This document shows positions 23,383-30,918 of a stretch of 64,000 nucleotides of DNA, piece by piece. This DNA comes from Novosphingobium sp. 28-62-57 (lineage in GTDB: Bacteria; Pseudomonadota; Alphaproteobacteria; Sphingomonadales; Sphingomonadaceae). Both the position numbers and the translations under genes were made by a program. Under the pieces are notes generated by a model that did no database searches, was not told the origin of the DNA, and saw nothing but the letters and a program-made list of their open reading frames with translations. Location of the stretch: the NCBI GenBank assembly GCA_002256985.1, contig NCGO01000005.1:248001-312000 (forward strand). The letters run 5' to 3'. Positions within the stretch are counted from its first letter, which is position 1; the number at the start of each line of letters is the position of its first letter.

Positions 23383-24213
23383 ATGGCCGATCTGAAGACC
23401 ACCACGCACCGCGTTGCCGGTGACTATGATATTGTGATTGCCGAGGCAGGCGACGCTGCGGCCCCGGCGGTCGTGTTCATCCACGGCAGCGGCCCCGGCG
23501 CATCGGGCGCGTCGAATTTCCGCTTGAATATCGATGCGTTTGTGGACGCCGGATACCGTGTGATCCTGCCCGATCTGATCGGCTATGGCGCATCGTCAAA
23601 GCCTGAAGGCCTTGATTACACGCTGCAACTGTTCACCGACACGCTTTATGAAGCGCTGATCGCGCATGGCATCACCAGCGCCAGCCTTGTCGGCAATTCG
23701 CTCGGCGGCGGGATTGCCCTGCTGATGACGCTGGATCACCCCGAATTCACGAAGAACCTCGTGCTGATGGCCGCAGGTTGTGTGGCAGAGCGCGAGAGCT
23801 ATTTCGTGATGCCGGGCATTGCCAAGATGGTATCCAACTTCGGCAGCCCCGATTTCGATCTGGCCGAGCAGAAGCGGCTCGTCTCCAACCTCGTCCACCC
23901 GGACTTTGCACCGAACATTTCGGACGAGCTGGTGGCCGAACGCTTTGCCGTGGCGAAGACGCAGCCCAAGGACGTGATCATGCGGATGCGCACGCCCGAC
24001 CTTTCGCCGCGCCTGAGCGAGATCACGCAGCCGATCTTTGTGCTGTGGGGTCTGAATGACGAGTTTTGCCCCGAAGCGCACTCCCGCCTGTTCCTCGATC
24101 ACTGCCCCGATGTGCGCGCGATAACCTTTGGCCGCACCGGTCACTGGGTTCAGGTGGAACGCGCCGCCGAATTCAACGCCTATGCCATCGAGTTCCTCAA
24201 TGCCCGGCGATAA
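23383..24213 (+). CDS. Meta-cleavage product hydrolase, HsaD/TesD-like (alpha/beta hydrolase)
   Basis: 276 residues from ATG 23383, 14 bases after the HsaA-like stop. The MCP hydrolase features are HGSGPGASG (34-42, oxyanion region), nucleophile Ser106 in VGNSLGG, Asp226 in WGLNDEFCP and His254 in GRTGHWVQVE. These enzymes hydrolyse the C-C bond of ring-opened meta-cleavage products; HsaD acts on the steroid-derived 4,9-DSHA. The stop overlaps the next gene by 14 bp. Confidence 0.92.
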   Translation: MADLKTTTHRVAGDYDIVIAEAGDAAAPAVVFIHGSGPGASGASNFRLNIDAFVDAGYRVILPDLIGYGASSKPEGLDYTLQLFTDTLYEALIAHGITSASLVGNSLGGGIALLMTLDHPEFTKNLVLMAAGCVAERESYFVMPGIAKMVSNFGSPDFDLAEQKRLVSNLVHPDFAPNISDELVAERFAVAKTQPKDVIMRMRTPDLSPRLSEITQPIFVLWGLNDEFCPEAHSRLFLDHCPDVRAITFGRTGHWVQVERAAEFNAYAIEFLNARR

Positions 24214-24994
24214 GATTCAACACTATGGTGCCGCGCTTTACGACGCGCTGCGCAGTCGCAGGACCATCGCCCCGCTGATCGAGCAGGACCCTTCGCTGAC
24301 GCTCGACGATGCCTATGCGATCAACCTCGATTTCCTGTCGCGCCGCGTGGCCGATGGCGAGAAAGTGGTGGGCAAGAAGATCGGCGTGACCAGCAAGGCG
24401 GTGCAGGACATGCTGGGCGTCCACCAGCCCGACTTCGGCTTCCTGACCGACTGGATGCACGTGGATGGCGATATCGATATCGACGCCAAGGCGCTGATCG
24501 CCCCACGCGCCGAGGCGGAAATTGCGTTTATTCTCAAGGCCCCGCTCAATGGCCCCGGTGTGACCGCCGCCGATGTGCTCGCCGCGACCGAAAGCATCGC
24601 GCCGTGCTTTGAAATCGTCGATAGCCGGATTGACGACTGGAAGATCAAGATCGTCGATACCGTGTCGGACAATGCCAGTTGCGGGGTCTATGTGATCGGC
24701 GCGGAGCGGCTCGATCCTGCGGGTCTCGATCTGCCGAACTTGCACGTGGCCGTGACCAAGAACGGGGAGCCCCTGTCCGAAGGCTATGGCCATGCGGTGC
24801 AGGGTGATCCGGCGCAGGCGGTGGCGTGGCTGGCCAATACGCTGGGCGCTTATGGCGTCACGCTCGATGCGGGCGATGTGATCCTGTCGGGCAGCCTTGT
24901 CCCCCTCGCCCCGGCGGTGAAGGGCGATCGTTTCGAAATGACTTTGAGCAATGCAGACGGGCCGCTTGGCAAGTGCGTTGCAAACTTCGTGTAA
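24200..24994 (+). CDS. 2-hydroxypenta-2,4-dienoate hydratase-like (HsaE/TesE)
   Basis: 264 residues from ATG 24200, overlapping the hydrolase end by 14 bp. Typical 2-keto-4-pentenoate hydratase/fumarylacetoacetase-like features: [41 protein letters not shown] with the metal-binding acidic residues, and [26 protein letters not shown]-like C-terminal strand (here [15 protein letters not shown]). It adds water to the hydroxydienoate released by the hydrolase to give a 4-hydroxy-2-oxoacid. Gene order hydrolase-hydratase-dehydrogenase-aldolase is canonical for meta pathways. Confidence 0.92.
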   Translation: MPGDKIQHYGAALYDALRSRRTIAPLIEQDPSLTLDDAYAINLDFLSRRVADGEKVVGKKIGVTSKAVQDMLGVHQPDFGFLTDWMHVDGDIDIDAKALIAPRAEAEIAFILKAPLNGPGVTAADVLAATESIAPCFEIVDSRIDDWKIKIVDTVSDNASCGVYVIGAERLDPAGLDLPNLHVAVTKNGEPLSEGYGHAVQGDPAQAVAWLANTLGAYGVTLDAGDVILSGSLVPLAPAVKGDRFEMTLSNADGPLGKCVANFV

Positions 24995-25004
24995 GGATAC
25001 CTCA

Positions 25005-25940
25005 ATGGCGCGTATCAAGGCCGCAATCATCGGCTCGGGCAATATCGGCACCGACCTGATGATGAAGATGATCAAGTATCCTCAGAACATGGAACTGGCC
25101 ATCGTCGTGGGCATCGACGAGAAATCCGAAGGCCTCGCCATGGCGCGTGCCCACGGCATTGCCACCACGCATGAGGGGCTGGAGGGCCTGCAAAAGCACC
25201 CGCTGTATAAGGACATCGGCATCGCCTTCGATGCGACCAGTGCCTATGCGCACAAGGTGCATGACGAAGCCCTGCGCGCCGATGGCATTCAGGTGGTCGA
25301 TCTGACTCCAGCTGCGATTGGCCCATTCATCGTTCCCCCGGTCAATATGGAAGCCAACCTTGGCGCGTCGAACGTCAACATGGTGACGTGTGGCGGACAG
25401 GCGACGATCCCGATGGTCGCCGCCGTCAGCCGCGTGGGCAAAGTCCACTATGCCGAAATCGTGGCGTCGGTGTCCTCGCGCTCGGCCGGCCCCGGCACGC
25501 GCGCCAATATCGACGAGTTCACCCGCACTACCGCGCGCGCCATCGAGGAAGTGGGCGGTGCCACGCGCGGCAAGGCGATCATCATCCTCAATCCCGCCGA
25601 ACCGCCGATGATCATGCGCGATACCGTGTTCACCCTGTCCGAGGGCGCGGACGAAGACGCGATCCGCCAATCGGTGAAGGACATGGTGGCCGAGGTGCAG
25701 AAGTACGTGCCCGGTTACCGCCTGAAGCAGGAAGTGCAGTTTGAGCGCTATGGCGATAACAACAAGCTGAAGATCCCCGGCCAAGGCGAATTCAGCGGCG
25801 TGAAATCGATGATCATGCTGGAGGTCGAAGGCGCGGGCGATTACCTGCCCAGCTATTCGGGCAATCTCGACATCATGACCGCTGCGGCCAAAGCCACCGG
25901 CGAACTCCTCGCCGCGCGCCGCATGGCGGCTGTGGCGTGA
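25005..25940 (+). CDS. Acylating acetaldehyde/propanal dehydrogenase (HsaG/TesF-like)
   Basis: 311 residues from ATG 25005 with AAGGA upstream. NAD-binding [12 protein letters not shown] at the N-terminus, catalytic Cys129 in [13 protein letters not shown] and the [17 protein letters not shown] block identify the acylating aldehyde dehydrogenase that forms acetyl-CoA or propionyl-CoA from the aldehyde released by the aldolase, with which it normally forms a channelling complex. The aldolase gene follows after a gap that contains a family A palindrome, unusual for this tightly coupled pair. Confidence 0.93.
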   Translation: MARIKAAIIGSGNIGTDLMMKMIKYPQNMELAIVVGIDEKSEGLAMARAHGIATTHEGLEGLQKHPLYKDIGIAFDATSAYAHKVHDEALRADGIQVVDLTPAAIGPFIVPPVNMEANLGASNVNMVTCGGQATIPMVAAVSRVGKVHYAEIVASVSSRSAGPGTRANIDEFTRTTARAIEEVGGATRGKAIIILNPAEPPMIMRDTVFTLSEGADEDAIRQSVKDMVAEVQKYVPGYRLKQEVQFERYGDNNKLKIPGQGEFSGVKSMIMLEVEGAGDYLPSYSGNLDIMTAAAKATGELLAARRMAAVA

Positions 25941-25956
25941 TCCAAGCACCCCCTTC

Positions 25957-26025
25957 CCGTTCGGTTCGAGCGAAGTCGAGAACCGGTTGCGCCCTTTGTG
26001 TCTCGACTACGCTCGACACGAACGG
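25957..26025. repeat. Dispersed palindrome, family A (copy 3) inside the meta-pathway operon
   Basis: Left arm CCGTTCGGTTCGAGCGAAGT and right arm ACTACGCTCGACACGAACGG fill the space between the dehydrogenase stop (25940) and the aldolase start (26035). The last two bases (GG at 26024-26025) form part of the aldolase ribosome site GGAG (26024-26027), 7 bases before ATG. Confidence 0.9.
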
Positions 26026-26034
26026 AGATTTGAC

Positions 26035-27081
26035 ATGACCTCCAACTCCACCTTCAACGTCGAAGCCGGCGACAAGCTCTATATCCAGGACGTCACCCTG
26101 CGCGATGGCATGCATGCCATTCGCCACATGTACGGCATCGATCAGGTCAAGGCGATTGCCTCGGCCATCGACAAGGCCGGTGTTGATGCCATCGAAGTGG
26201 CCCACGGCGATGGCCTGTCGGGTGCGAGCTTCAACTACGGCTTTGGCGCGCATACCGATTGGGAATGGCTCGAAGCCGTGGCCGAAGTGCTGACCACGTG
26301 CGTGCTGACCACGCTGATCCTGCCCGGCGTAGGCACGGTGGAAGAACTCAAGCGCGCCTATGACATCGGCGTACGCTCGGTCCGCGTGGCCACGCATTGC
26401 ACCGAGGCGGACGTTTCCAAGCAGCACATCGGCATCGCGCGCGATCTGGGCATGGACGTGTCCGGCTTCCTGATGATGAGCCACATGATCGAGCCGGAGC
26501 TGCTGGCCAAACAGGCGCTGCTGATGGAAAGCTATGGCGCGCAGTGCATCTATGTCACCGACAGCGGCGGCGCGCTCGACATGGATGGCGTGCGCGCGCG
26601 GTTCGAAGCCTATGACCGCGTGCTGAAGCCCGAAACGCAGCGCGGGATGCATGCGCATCACAACCTGTCGCTGGGCGTGGCCAACTCCATAGTCGCGGCA
26701 CAGTGCGGCGCGGTGCGGATCGACGCCAGCCTTACCGGCATGGGCGCAGGCGCGGGCAATGCGCCGCTCGAAGTGTTCATCGCCGCCGCAGACCGCAAAG
26801 GCTGGAACCACGGCTGCGATGTGATGATGCTGATGGACGCTGCCGAAGACATCGTGCGCCCGATGCAGGACCGCCCGGTCCGCGTGGACCGCGAAACGCT
26901 CGCATTGGGCTATGCCGGGGTCTATTCCAGCTTCCTGCGCCATGCCGAAAAGGCATCGGAAACTTATGGCATCGACACGCGCGAGATCCTTGTCGAACTT
27001 GGCCGCCGCAAGATGGTGGGCGGGCAGGAAGACATGATCGTGGACGTCGCGCTCGACATTATCAAGCAACGCGAGGGCTGA
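26035..27081 (+). CDS. dmpG: 4-hydroxy-2-oxovalerate/oxohexanoate aldolase (HsaF/TesG, DmpG family)
   Basis: 348 residues from ATG 26035. DmpG-family aldolase: [15 protein letters not shown] with the metal-binding Asp, [31 protein letters not shown] and the metal ligands in [15 protein letters not shown], with a C-terminal dehydrogenase-communicating domain ([23 protein letters not shown]). It cleaves 4-hydroxy-2-oxoacids to pyruvate and an aldehyde, which passes to the acylating dehydrogenase. The ribosome site lies at the edge of a repeat. Confidence 0.93.
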   Translation: MTSNSTFNVEAGDKLYIQDVTLRDGMHAIRHMYGIDQVKAIASAIDKAGVDAIEVAHGDGLSGASFNYGFGAHTDWEWLEAVAEVLTTCVLTTLILPGVGTVEELKRAYDIGVRSVRVATHCTEADVSKQHIGIARDLGMDVSGFLMMSHMIEPELLAKQALLMESYGAQCIYVTDSGGALDMDGVRARFEAYDRVLKPETQRGMHAHHNLSLGVANSIVAAQCGAVRIDASLTGMGAGAGNAPLEVFIAAADRKGWNHGCDVMMLMDAAEDIVRPMQDRPVRVDRETLALGYAGVYSSFLRHAEKASETYGIDTREILVELGRRKMVGGQEDMIVDVALDIIKQREG

Positions 27082-27141
27082 GAAAAAGCCACGGCAAACC
27101 ATTGGCAGGGATAAAAGTCCCGCCCTAACCGGAGAGAAACC

Positions 27142-27912
27142 ATGATCCTGAAAGACAAAGTCGTCATCATCACCGGTGCAGGCCCCGGCATGGGGCAGGC
27201 CGCCTGCCGCGGTGCGGCGCGTGAAGGCGCAAAGGTCGTCGTCACCGCCCGGTCGAAGCAGGCTATTGAGGACGTGGCGCACGAGATCGTGGCCGCAGGC
27301 GGCGAAGCGATTGCCGTGCCGCTGGATGTGACCGACATGGACCAGTGCAAGGCTGCCGCACAAGCCGCCGTGGACAAATGGGGCCGGATCGATGGGCTGG
27401 TCAACTCGGCCTATTATCACCCCGATTGGGGTCCGTTGATCGAACATGACATGGAACAAGTGCTGCAGGCGTTCAACGTTGGCGCGGCAGGGGCCTTGCG
27501 CATGGCGATGGCGGTCTATCCCACGATGAAGGCGCAAGGCGCAGGCTCCATCGTCAACATCTCCACGCTCTGCACGCGCAAGCCGATGCCCGGTGAAGGC
27601 GGCTATGGCATGGCCAAGGGTGCACTCAATCACATGACCCGCCACCTTGCCGTGGAATTTGGCGGCAGCGGCATCCGCGTCAACACCGCGCTGATGGGCT
27701 GGATGATGGGCGCACCTTTGGAAGGCTTCATCAAGGGCTTGGGCGATGGCGCTGATGCTTTCCGCACGCAGCGCGCCAGCGAAATCCCGGTCGGCCACAT
27801 TCCGCCCGACGCAGATTGTGCGAAGGCCGTCTATTTCCTGCTGTCGGACTATGCCTCGGAGATCACCGGCGCGATGCTCGACGTCAACGGCGGCGATTGG
27901 GTCGCGGCATAA
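27142..27912 (+). CDS. Short-chain dehydrogenase/reductase with NSAY motif
   Basis: 256 residues from ATG 27142 (GGAGAG upstream). Cofactor motif TGAGPGMG, LDVTD, catalytic YGMAK, a Ser/Thr strand VNISTLCT and C-terminal TGAMLDVNGG. The usual NNAG is replaced by NSAY (VNSAYYHPDWGPL), a departure near the active site. It follows the aldolase by 60 bases and is followed by SRPBCC- and BaiE-like genes, so it probably works on the steroid nucleus; hydroxysteroid oxidation is a reasonable inference. Confidence 0.86.
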   Translation: MILKDKVVIITGAGPGMGQAACRGAAREGAKVVVTARSKQAIEDVAHEIVAAGGEAIAVPLDVTDMDQCKAAAQAAVDKWGRIDGLVNSAYYHPDWGPLIEHDMEQVLQAFNVGAAGALRMAMAVYPTMKAQGAGSIVNISTLCTRKPMPGEGGYGMAKGALNHMTRHLAVEFGGSGIRVNTALMGWMMGAPLEGFIKGLGDGADAFRTQRASEIPVGHIPPDADCAKAVYFLLSDYASEITGAMLDVNGGDWVAA

Positions 27913-27923
27913 GGGAGCCTGCC

Positions 27924-28454
27924 ATGCTGCTCGACTGGATGAAAACGCACCCGTCGCTCGCCGAAGATCCGGTATCGGGGCTTGACCCCGATGCCATCAC
28001 CGTCAGCGATACGGTCGAAATCGCCGCCCCCGCCCGCGTGGTGTGGCAAGTTCTGACCGACATGCCGCGCTACAACGAATGGAACCCGTTTTGCGTAAAG
28101 GCGGAGTCCACGCTCGAAATGGGCGCGGCGGTCAACATGAAGCTGATGAACTATGCGGTGCCGGGCAGCATCGTGCCCAATTGCGAATACATCTGCGCCA
28201 ATGATCCCGAACGCCTGCTGTCATGGGAAATGGTCCACAGCGACTTCTGGCCCTACCCCGCCCGGCGCGATCAGGTGATCGAGCCGACGGGGCCGGAATC
28301 GTGCCGCTATTTCAGCACCGATGCCTTTCTGGGCGCAAACGGCATCCACGTGTTCCGCTTTGCCGGTCCCTGGGTAAAGCGCGCGTTCGATGATTCCGCC
28401 CGCGCGCTAAAGCTGCGCGCCGAAGAGCTTTACGCCCAAGAGAAGAAAGCCTGA
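27924..28454 (+). CDS. SRPBCC (polyketide cyclase/dehydrase-like) protein
   Basis: 176 residues from ATG 27924 with GGGAG upstream, 11 bases after the SDR stop. The SRPBCC start DTVEIAAPARVVWQVLTDMPRYNEWNPFC and the C-terminal long helix (WVKRAFDDSARALKLRAEELYAQ) are clear. The fold binds hydrophobic ligands such as sterols, polyketides or ring intermediates; catalysis is not assured. Six bases separate it from the BaiE-like gene, suggesting shared function. Confidence 0.85.
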   Translation: MLLDWMKTHPSLAEDPVSGLDPDAITVSDTVEIAAPARVVWQVLTDMPRYNEWNPFCVKAESTLEMGAAVNMKLMNYAVPGSIVPNCEYICANDPERLLSWEMVHSDFWPYPARRDQVIEPTGPESCRYFSTDAFLGANGIHVFRFAGPWVKRAFDDSARALKLRAEELYAQEKKA

Positions 28455-28460
28455 TCCGCC

Positions 28461-28994
28461 ATGCCGCTTACCCTGCAACAGCTGTCCGACATCGAGGAAA
28501 TCAAGGTGCTCAAGCACCGCTATTTCCGGGGCATCGATACCGGCGATCAGGCGCTGCTGGCCGATATCTTCGTCGAGAACGTCTCGTGCGTCTATAACGG
28601 CGGGACCTACAAGGTCTCGCTCAAAGGGCGCGCGCCGATGCTCGAATTCCTCGCCAATTCGTTCCATTCGGGCGCGGCGGCGATGCATATCGGGATCATG
28701 CCCGAAGTGCATATCACCGGCGACAATACGGCCCGCGGAATCTGGTATTTGCAGGACGTATTCATCGATCTGGAAAAGGACGATCACACCTTTGGCACCG
28801 CGATCTATACCGATACCTATCGCCGCGAAGGCGGGGTGTGGAAGATCGAGAGCACCTATTATGACCGCGTGATCGAGGTGCTGACCAAGTTCAGCCAGAT
28901 GGGCGGGCGGCTATCGGTCCAGCGCCTTGCCACCACCGGCCGAAAGCCCGAAGAACGCACCGATATCAGCCATCTGATCCACTGGGACGAATAG
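28461..28994 (+). CDS. BaiE-like bile acid 7-alpha-dehydratase homologue (NTF2 fold)
   Basis: 177 residues from ATG 28461. Compared with Clostridium BaiE as I remember it, three pocket residues align: Tyr21 in LKHRYFRGID (BaiE KGKYFRCLD, Tyr30), His76 in MHIGIMPEVHI (BaiE MHMGHTPEI, His83) and Asp99 in ARGIWYLQD (BaiE TGRWYLED, Asp106). The later AIYTDTYRREGGVWKIESTYYDRVIEV also matches. BaiE removes the 7-alpha-hydroxyl of 3-oxo-delta-4 bile acids; Sphingobium has an aerobic counterpart that yields delta-4,6 steroids. Context with SDR, SRPBCC, KstD- and OYE-type genes supports the same reaction here. The C-terminal 25 residues are extra. Confidence 0.82.
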   Translation: MPLTLQQLSDIEEIKVLKHRYFRGIDTGDQALLADIFVENVSCVYNGGTYKVSLKGRAPMLEFLANSFHSGAAAMHIGIMPEVHITGDNTARGIWYLQDVFIDLEKDDHTFGTAIYTDTYRREGGVWKIESTYYDRVIEVLTKFSQMGGRLSVQRLATTGRKPEERTDISHLIHWDE

Positions 28995-29011
28995 CGTTCA
29001 GGCGGGCTGAA

Positions 29012-29272
29012 TCAGGCAGGCACTTCTTCCAGCTCGGCAATTTCGAACGCAAAGCTCTTCCACCCGCGCTGGCGGGCGGCGTCCTGGGCGGGTGCGCGCT
29101 TGCTTTTGGCCTCGGCCAAGGACCTCGCGTGGCCCCAGAACACTTCGGTCTTGCCGTTTTCAAGCTCGGCCACGATGCGCCAATAGTGCGTGAAAGCATC
29201 GGCTGTGGGCCCGATGGTCTTTACATAACCATCGGGCATCCGGGCTGTCAGATAGCGTTTCTTGCGGGCCAT
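29012..29272 (-). CDS. Small hypothetical protein
   Basis: 86 residues from ATG 29272: basic N-terminus (MARKKRYLTARMPDGYVKTIG), a WRIVAELENGKTEVFWGHARSLAEAKSKR core and an acidic end. The Trp-rich strand-turn-strand followed by a helix gives a compact alpha/beta appearance. It lies between convergent neighbours, 17 bases from the BaiE-like stop, on the same strand as the Rieske gene. No family recognised and the ribosome site is weak; a chance frame cannot be excluded. Confidence 0.5.
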   Translation of the reverse strand: MARKKRYLTARMPDGYVKTIGPTADAFTHYWRIVAELENGKTEVFWGHARSLAEAKSKRAPAQDAARQRGWKSFAFEIAELEEVPA

Positions 29273-29315
29273 GGCAGCATGATCATAGCGCCACGGCGCG
29301 CGGCTTTGCCAGACT

Positions 29316-30662
29316 TTACTCTGCCATCAACCGGTCAAGCTCGGCGTGGAAGTGGCGCAGCCGCCCTTCCTGTTCGCTCCACAGCGGTCCCTTGAAGCCC
29401 CGCGAATGCGCGCCCTTCTGTACCACCGGCAGCAGATCGCTATCCTGATCGAGCACTTCGCCAAGGCACGGCGGCTCACCCAGCTTGGTGTGGACGATTT
29501 CGGGCCGGGTGCGGCCAGACATGTCCACATCATCGCCCATCCCCATCCACGCCGGCGCGCCATATCCCGGCGCATCGACATGGCGATAGAGGATGCAGGT
29601 GTCATAGGTGAACTGGTTGGGATCGCTGGCGTGCGGAATGAACCGGTGCAGGAACACCGCTTCGGGGTGGCAGCCGATCTGCACATTCGGGAAGATCGAA
29701 TAGACCACCGAATCCGAAAGCTGGCTGTCGCTGAACCGGTCATAGCGCAGGCCCAGCTCGTCTGACCTGCGGCGCTTGGCCTGCTGCACGGCGGCGCGGG
29801 TATCGCGCGCGGTGCCGCTGAAGGTTTCGGGATCAACGCCCGCATCGCGCAGCATCATCTGGATGCCGGGATTGACGCCTTCCTGATCGCCATAACGCGG
29901 GCTCGGCTGCGCGAACGGCACGAATTGGCGGCTGAGGCCACCTTCCCACAGATCGATCTGCGTGCGGTCATCCATCAACCCCTGCGTTTGCGGATGCACC
30001 GCGTGCAGGTGATAGATCTCGGCAAAGGCATCCACCCCGCCCTTCCAGTTCGCGCCCCAGTCCGAGCGGCGATGCTGCACGACATACATCTGGTCGATCT
30101 CGTACAGCTCAAGCTGCGGCAGGATCGGCCCCAGGAACTCCTTCAGCGGCTTGATATCCGGGTCCATGGAAATGAACACCAGCCCCGCCGCCACTTCGCA
30201 CCGCACCGATGTCAGGTCGGTGCCATGGCACAGCACTTCGGGACGGAAGGTTTCGGCGTCGGTCACCGCAATGTTGGTGCCGTCCAGATCGAATTTCCAG
30301 CTGTGGAACGGGCAAGTGAAGCGGTCGAGCGATCCGAAATCGCTCATCACCAACTGGCTGCCGCGGTGCGGGCACACGTTGTAGTGCGCATGGATCGCAT
30401 CATCTGCGCCCCGCACCACGATGAAGCTTTCCGGGCCAATATCGAACCGGAAAAAGTCGCCCTCTTCGGGAATGTCCGATGCAGGCCCGGCCAAAAGCCA
30501 GCTGCGTGCAAACACCCGATCCCACTCGGCCTTGGCAAAGGCAGGGTCGGTATAGCGGTCAGGCCCGGGACGTCCGGTGCCGTTGTCGATGCGGGGTGCG
30601 CGGTCATTGAACGGATGGTAGGCTCCGGTGTGGATGTCCCACAGATCGAAATCAGTCTTCAT
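29316..30662 (-). CDS. Rieske aromatic-ring-hydroxylating oxygenase, alpha subunit
   Basis: 448 residues from ATG 30662, 6 bases after AGGAG; the upstream TTG has no spacing for a ribosome site. Rieske ligands are Cys97/His99 and Cys117/His120 (CPHRGSQL, CPFHSW). The catalytic iron site is NWKGGVDAFAEIYHLHAVHP (His218, His223). Size and order match large alpha subunits of dioxygenases or demethylases rather than KshA. No beta subunit, ferredoxin or reductase gene is adjacent, so it borrows redox partners or is alpha-only. Upstream lies a family C repeat and then a TonB receptor. Substrate unknown. Confidence 0.9.
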   Translation of the reverse strand: MKTDFDLWDIHTGAYHPFNDRAPRIDNGTGRPGPDRYTDPAFAKAEWDRVFARSWLLAGPASDIPEEGDFFRFDIGPESFIVVRGADDAIHAHYNVCPHRGSQLVMSDFGSLDRFTCPFHSWKFDLDGTNIAVTDAETFRPEVLCHGTDLTSVRCEVAAGLVFISMDPDIKPLKEFLGPILPQLELYEIDQMYVVQHRRSDWGANWKGGVDAFAEIYHLHAVHPQTQGLMDDRTQIDLWEGGLSRQFVPFAQPSPRYGDQEGVNPGIQMMLRDAGVDPETFSGTARDTRAAVQQAKRRRSDELGLRYDRFSDSQLSDSVVYSIFPNVQIGCHPEAVFLHRFIPHASDPNQFTYDTCILYRHVDAPGYGAPAWMGMGDDVDMSGRTRPEIVHTKLGEPPCLGEVLDQDSDLLPVVQKGAHSRGFKGPLWSEQEGRLRHFHAELDRLMAE

Positions 30663-30775
30663 GTTCAACTCCTGTTGTCAGGAATGGCCGCGCCCCTGAA
30701 GGCGCGGCCATCATGTGCTGGTATCGTCCCCCCCGCAAAGGCCCCTGTCCCCTTCGACAAATTGATTCCGTTTTC

Positions 30776-30865
30776 CGTCACCCTGAACTTGTTTCAGGGT
30801 CCATTTCTCAGCGCAGGCGGCCGTCTGATCGGCGAAATAGATCCTGAAACAAGTTCAGGATGACG
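30776..30865. repeat. Dispersed palindrome, family C (copy 2)
   Basis: Arms CGTCACCCTGAACTTGTTTC and GAAACAAGTTCAGGATGACG. It lies between the Rieske gene start (30662) and the TonB receptor stop (30919), both on the minus strand, where it could terminate the receptor transcript. Confidence 0.9.
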
Positions 30866-30918
30866 ATTTAGAATTTAATTGGCCGAACTGGATGATTCCT
30901 CCGTCAACTCAAGTCGGA

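Noticed and set aside
2432-26025. Family A palindromes considered as insertion sequence ends
   Set aside because: No transposase frame lies between copies and no target duplication is evident; they look like REP-type repeats.
25873-27798. A 641-codon antisense frame over the aldolase and SDR genes
   Set aside because: His/Arg-rich, low-complexity translation opposite two clear enzymes; no domain or ribosome site.
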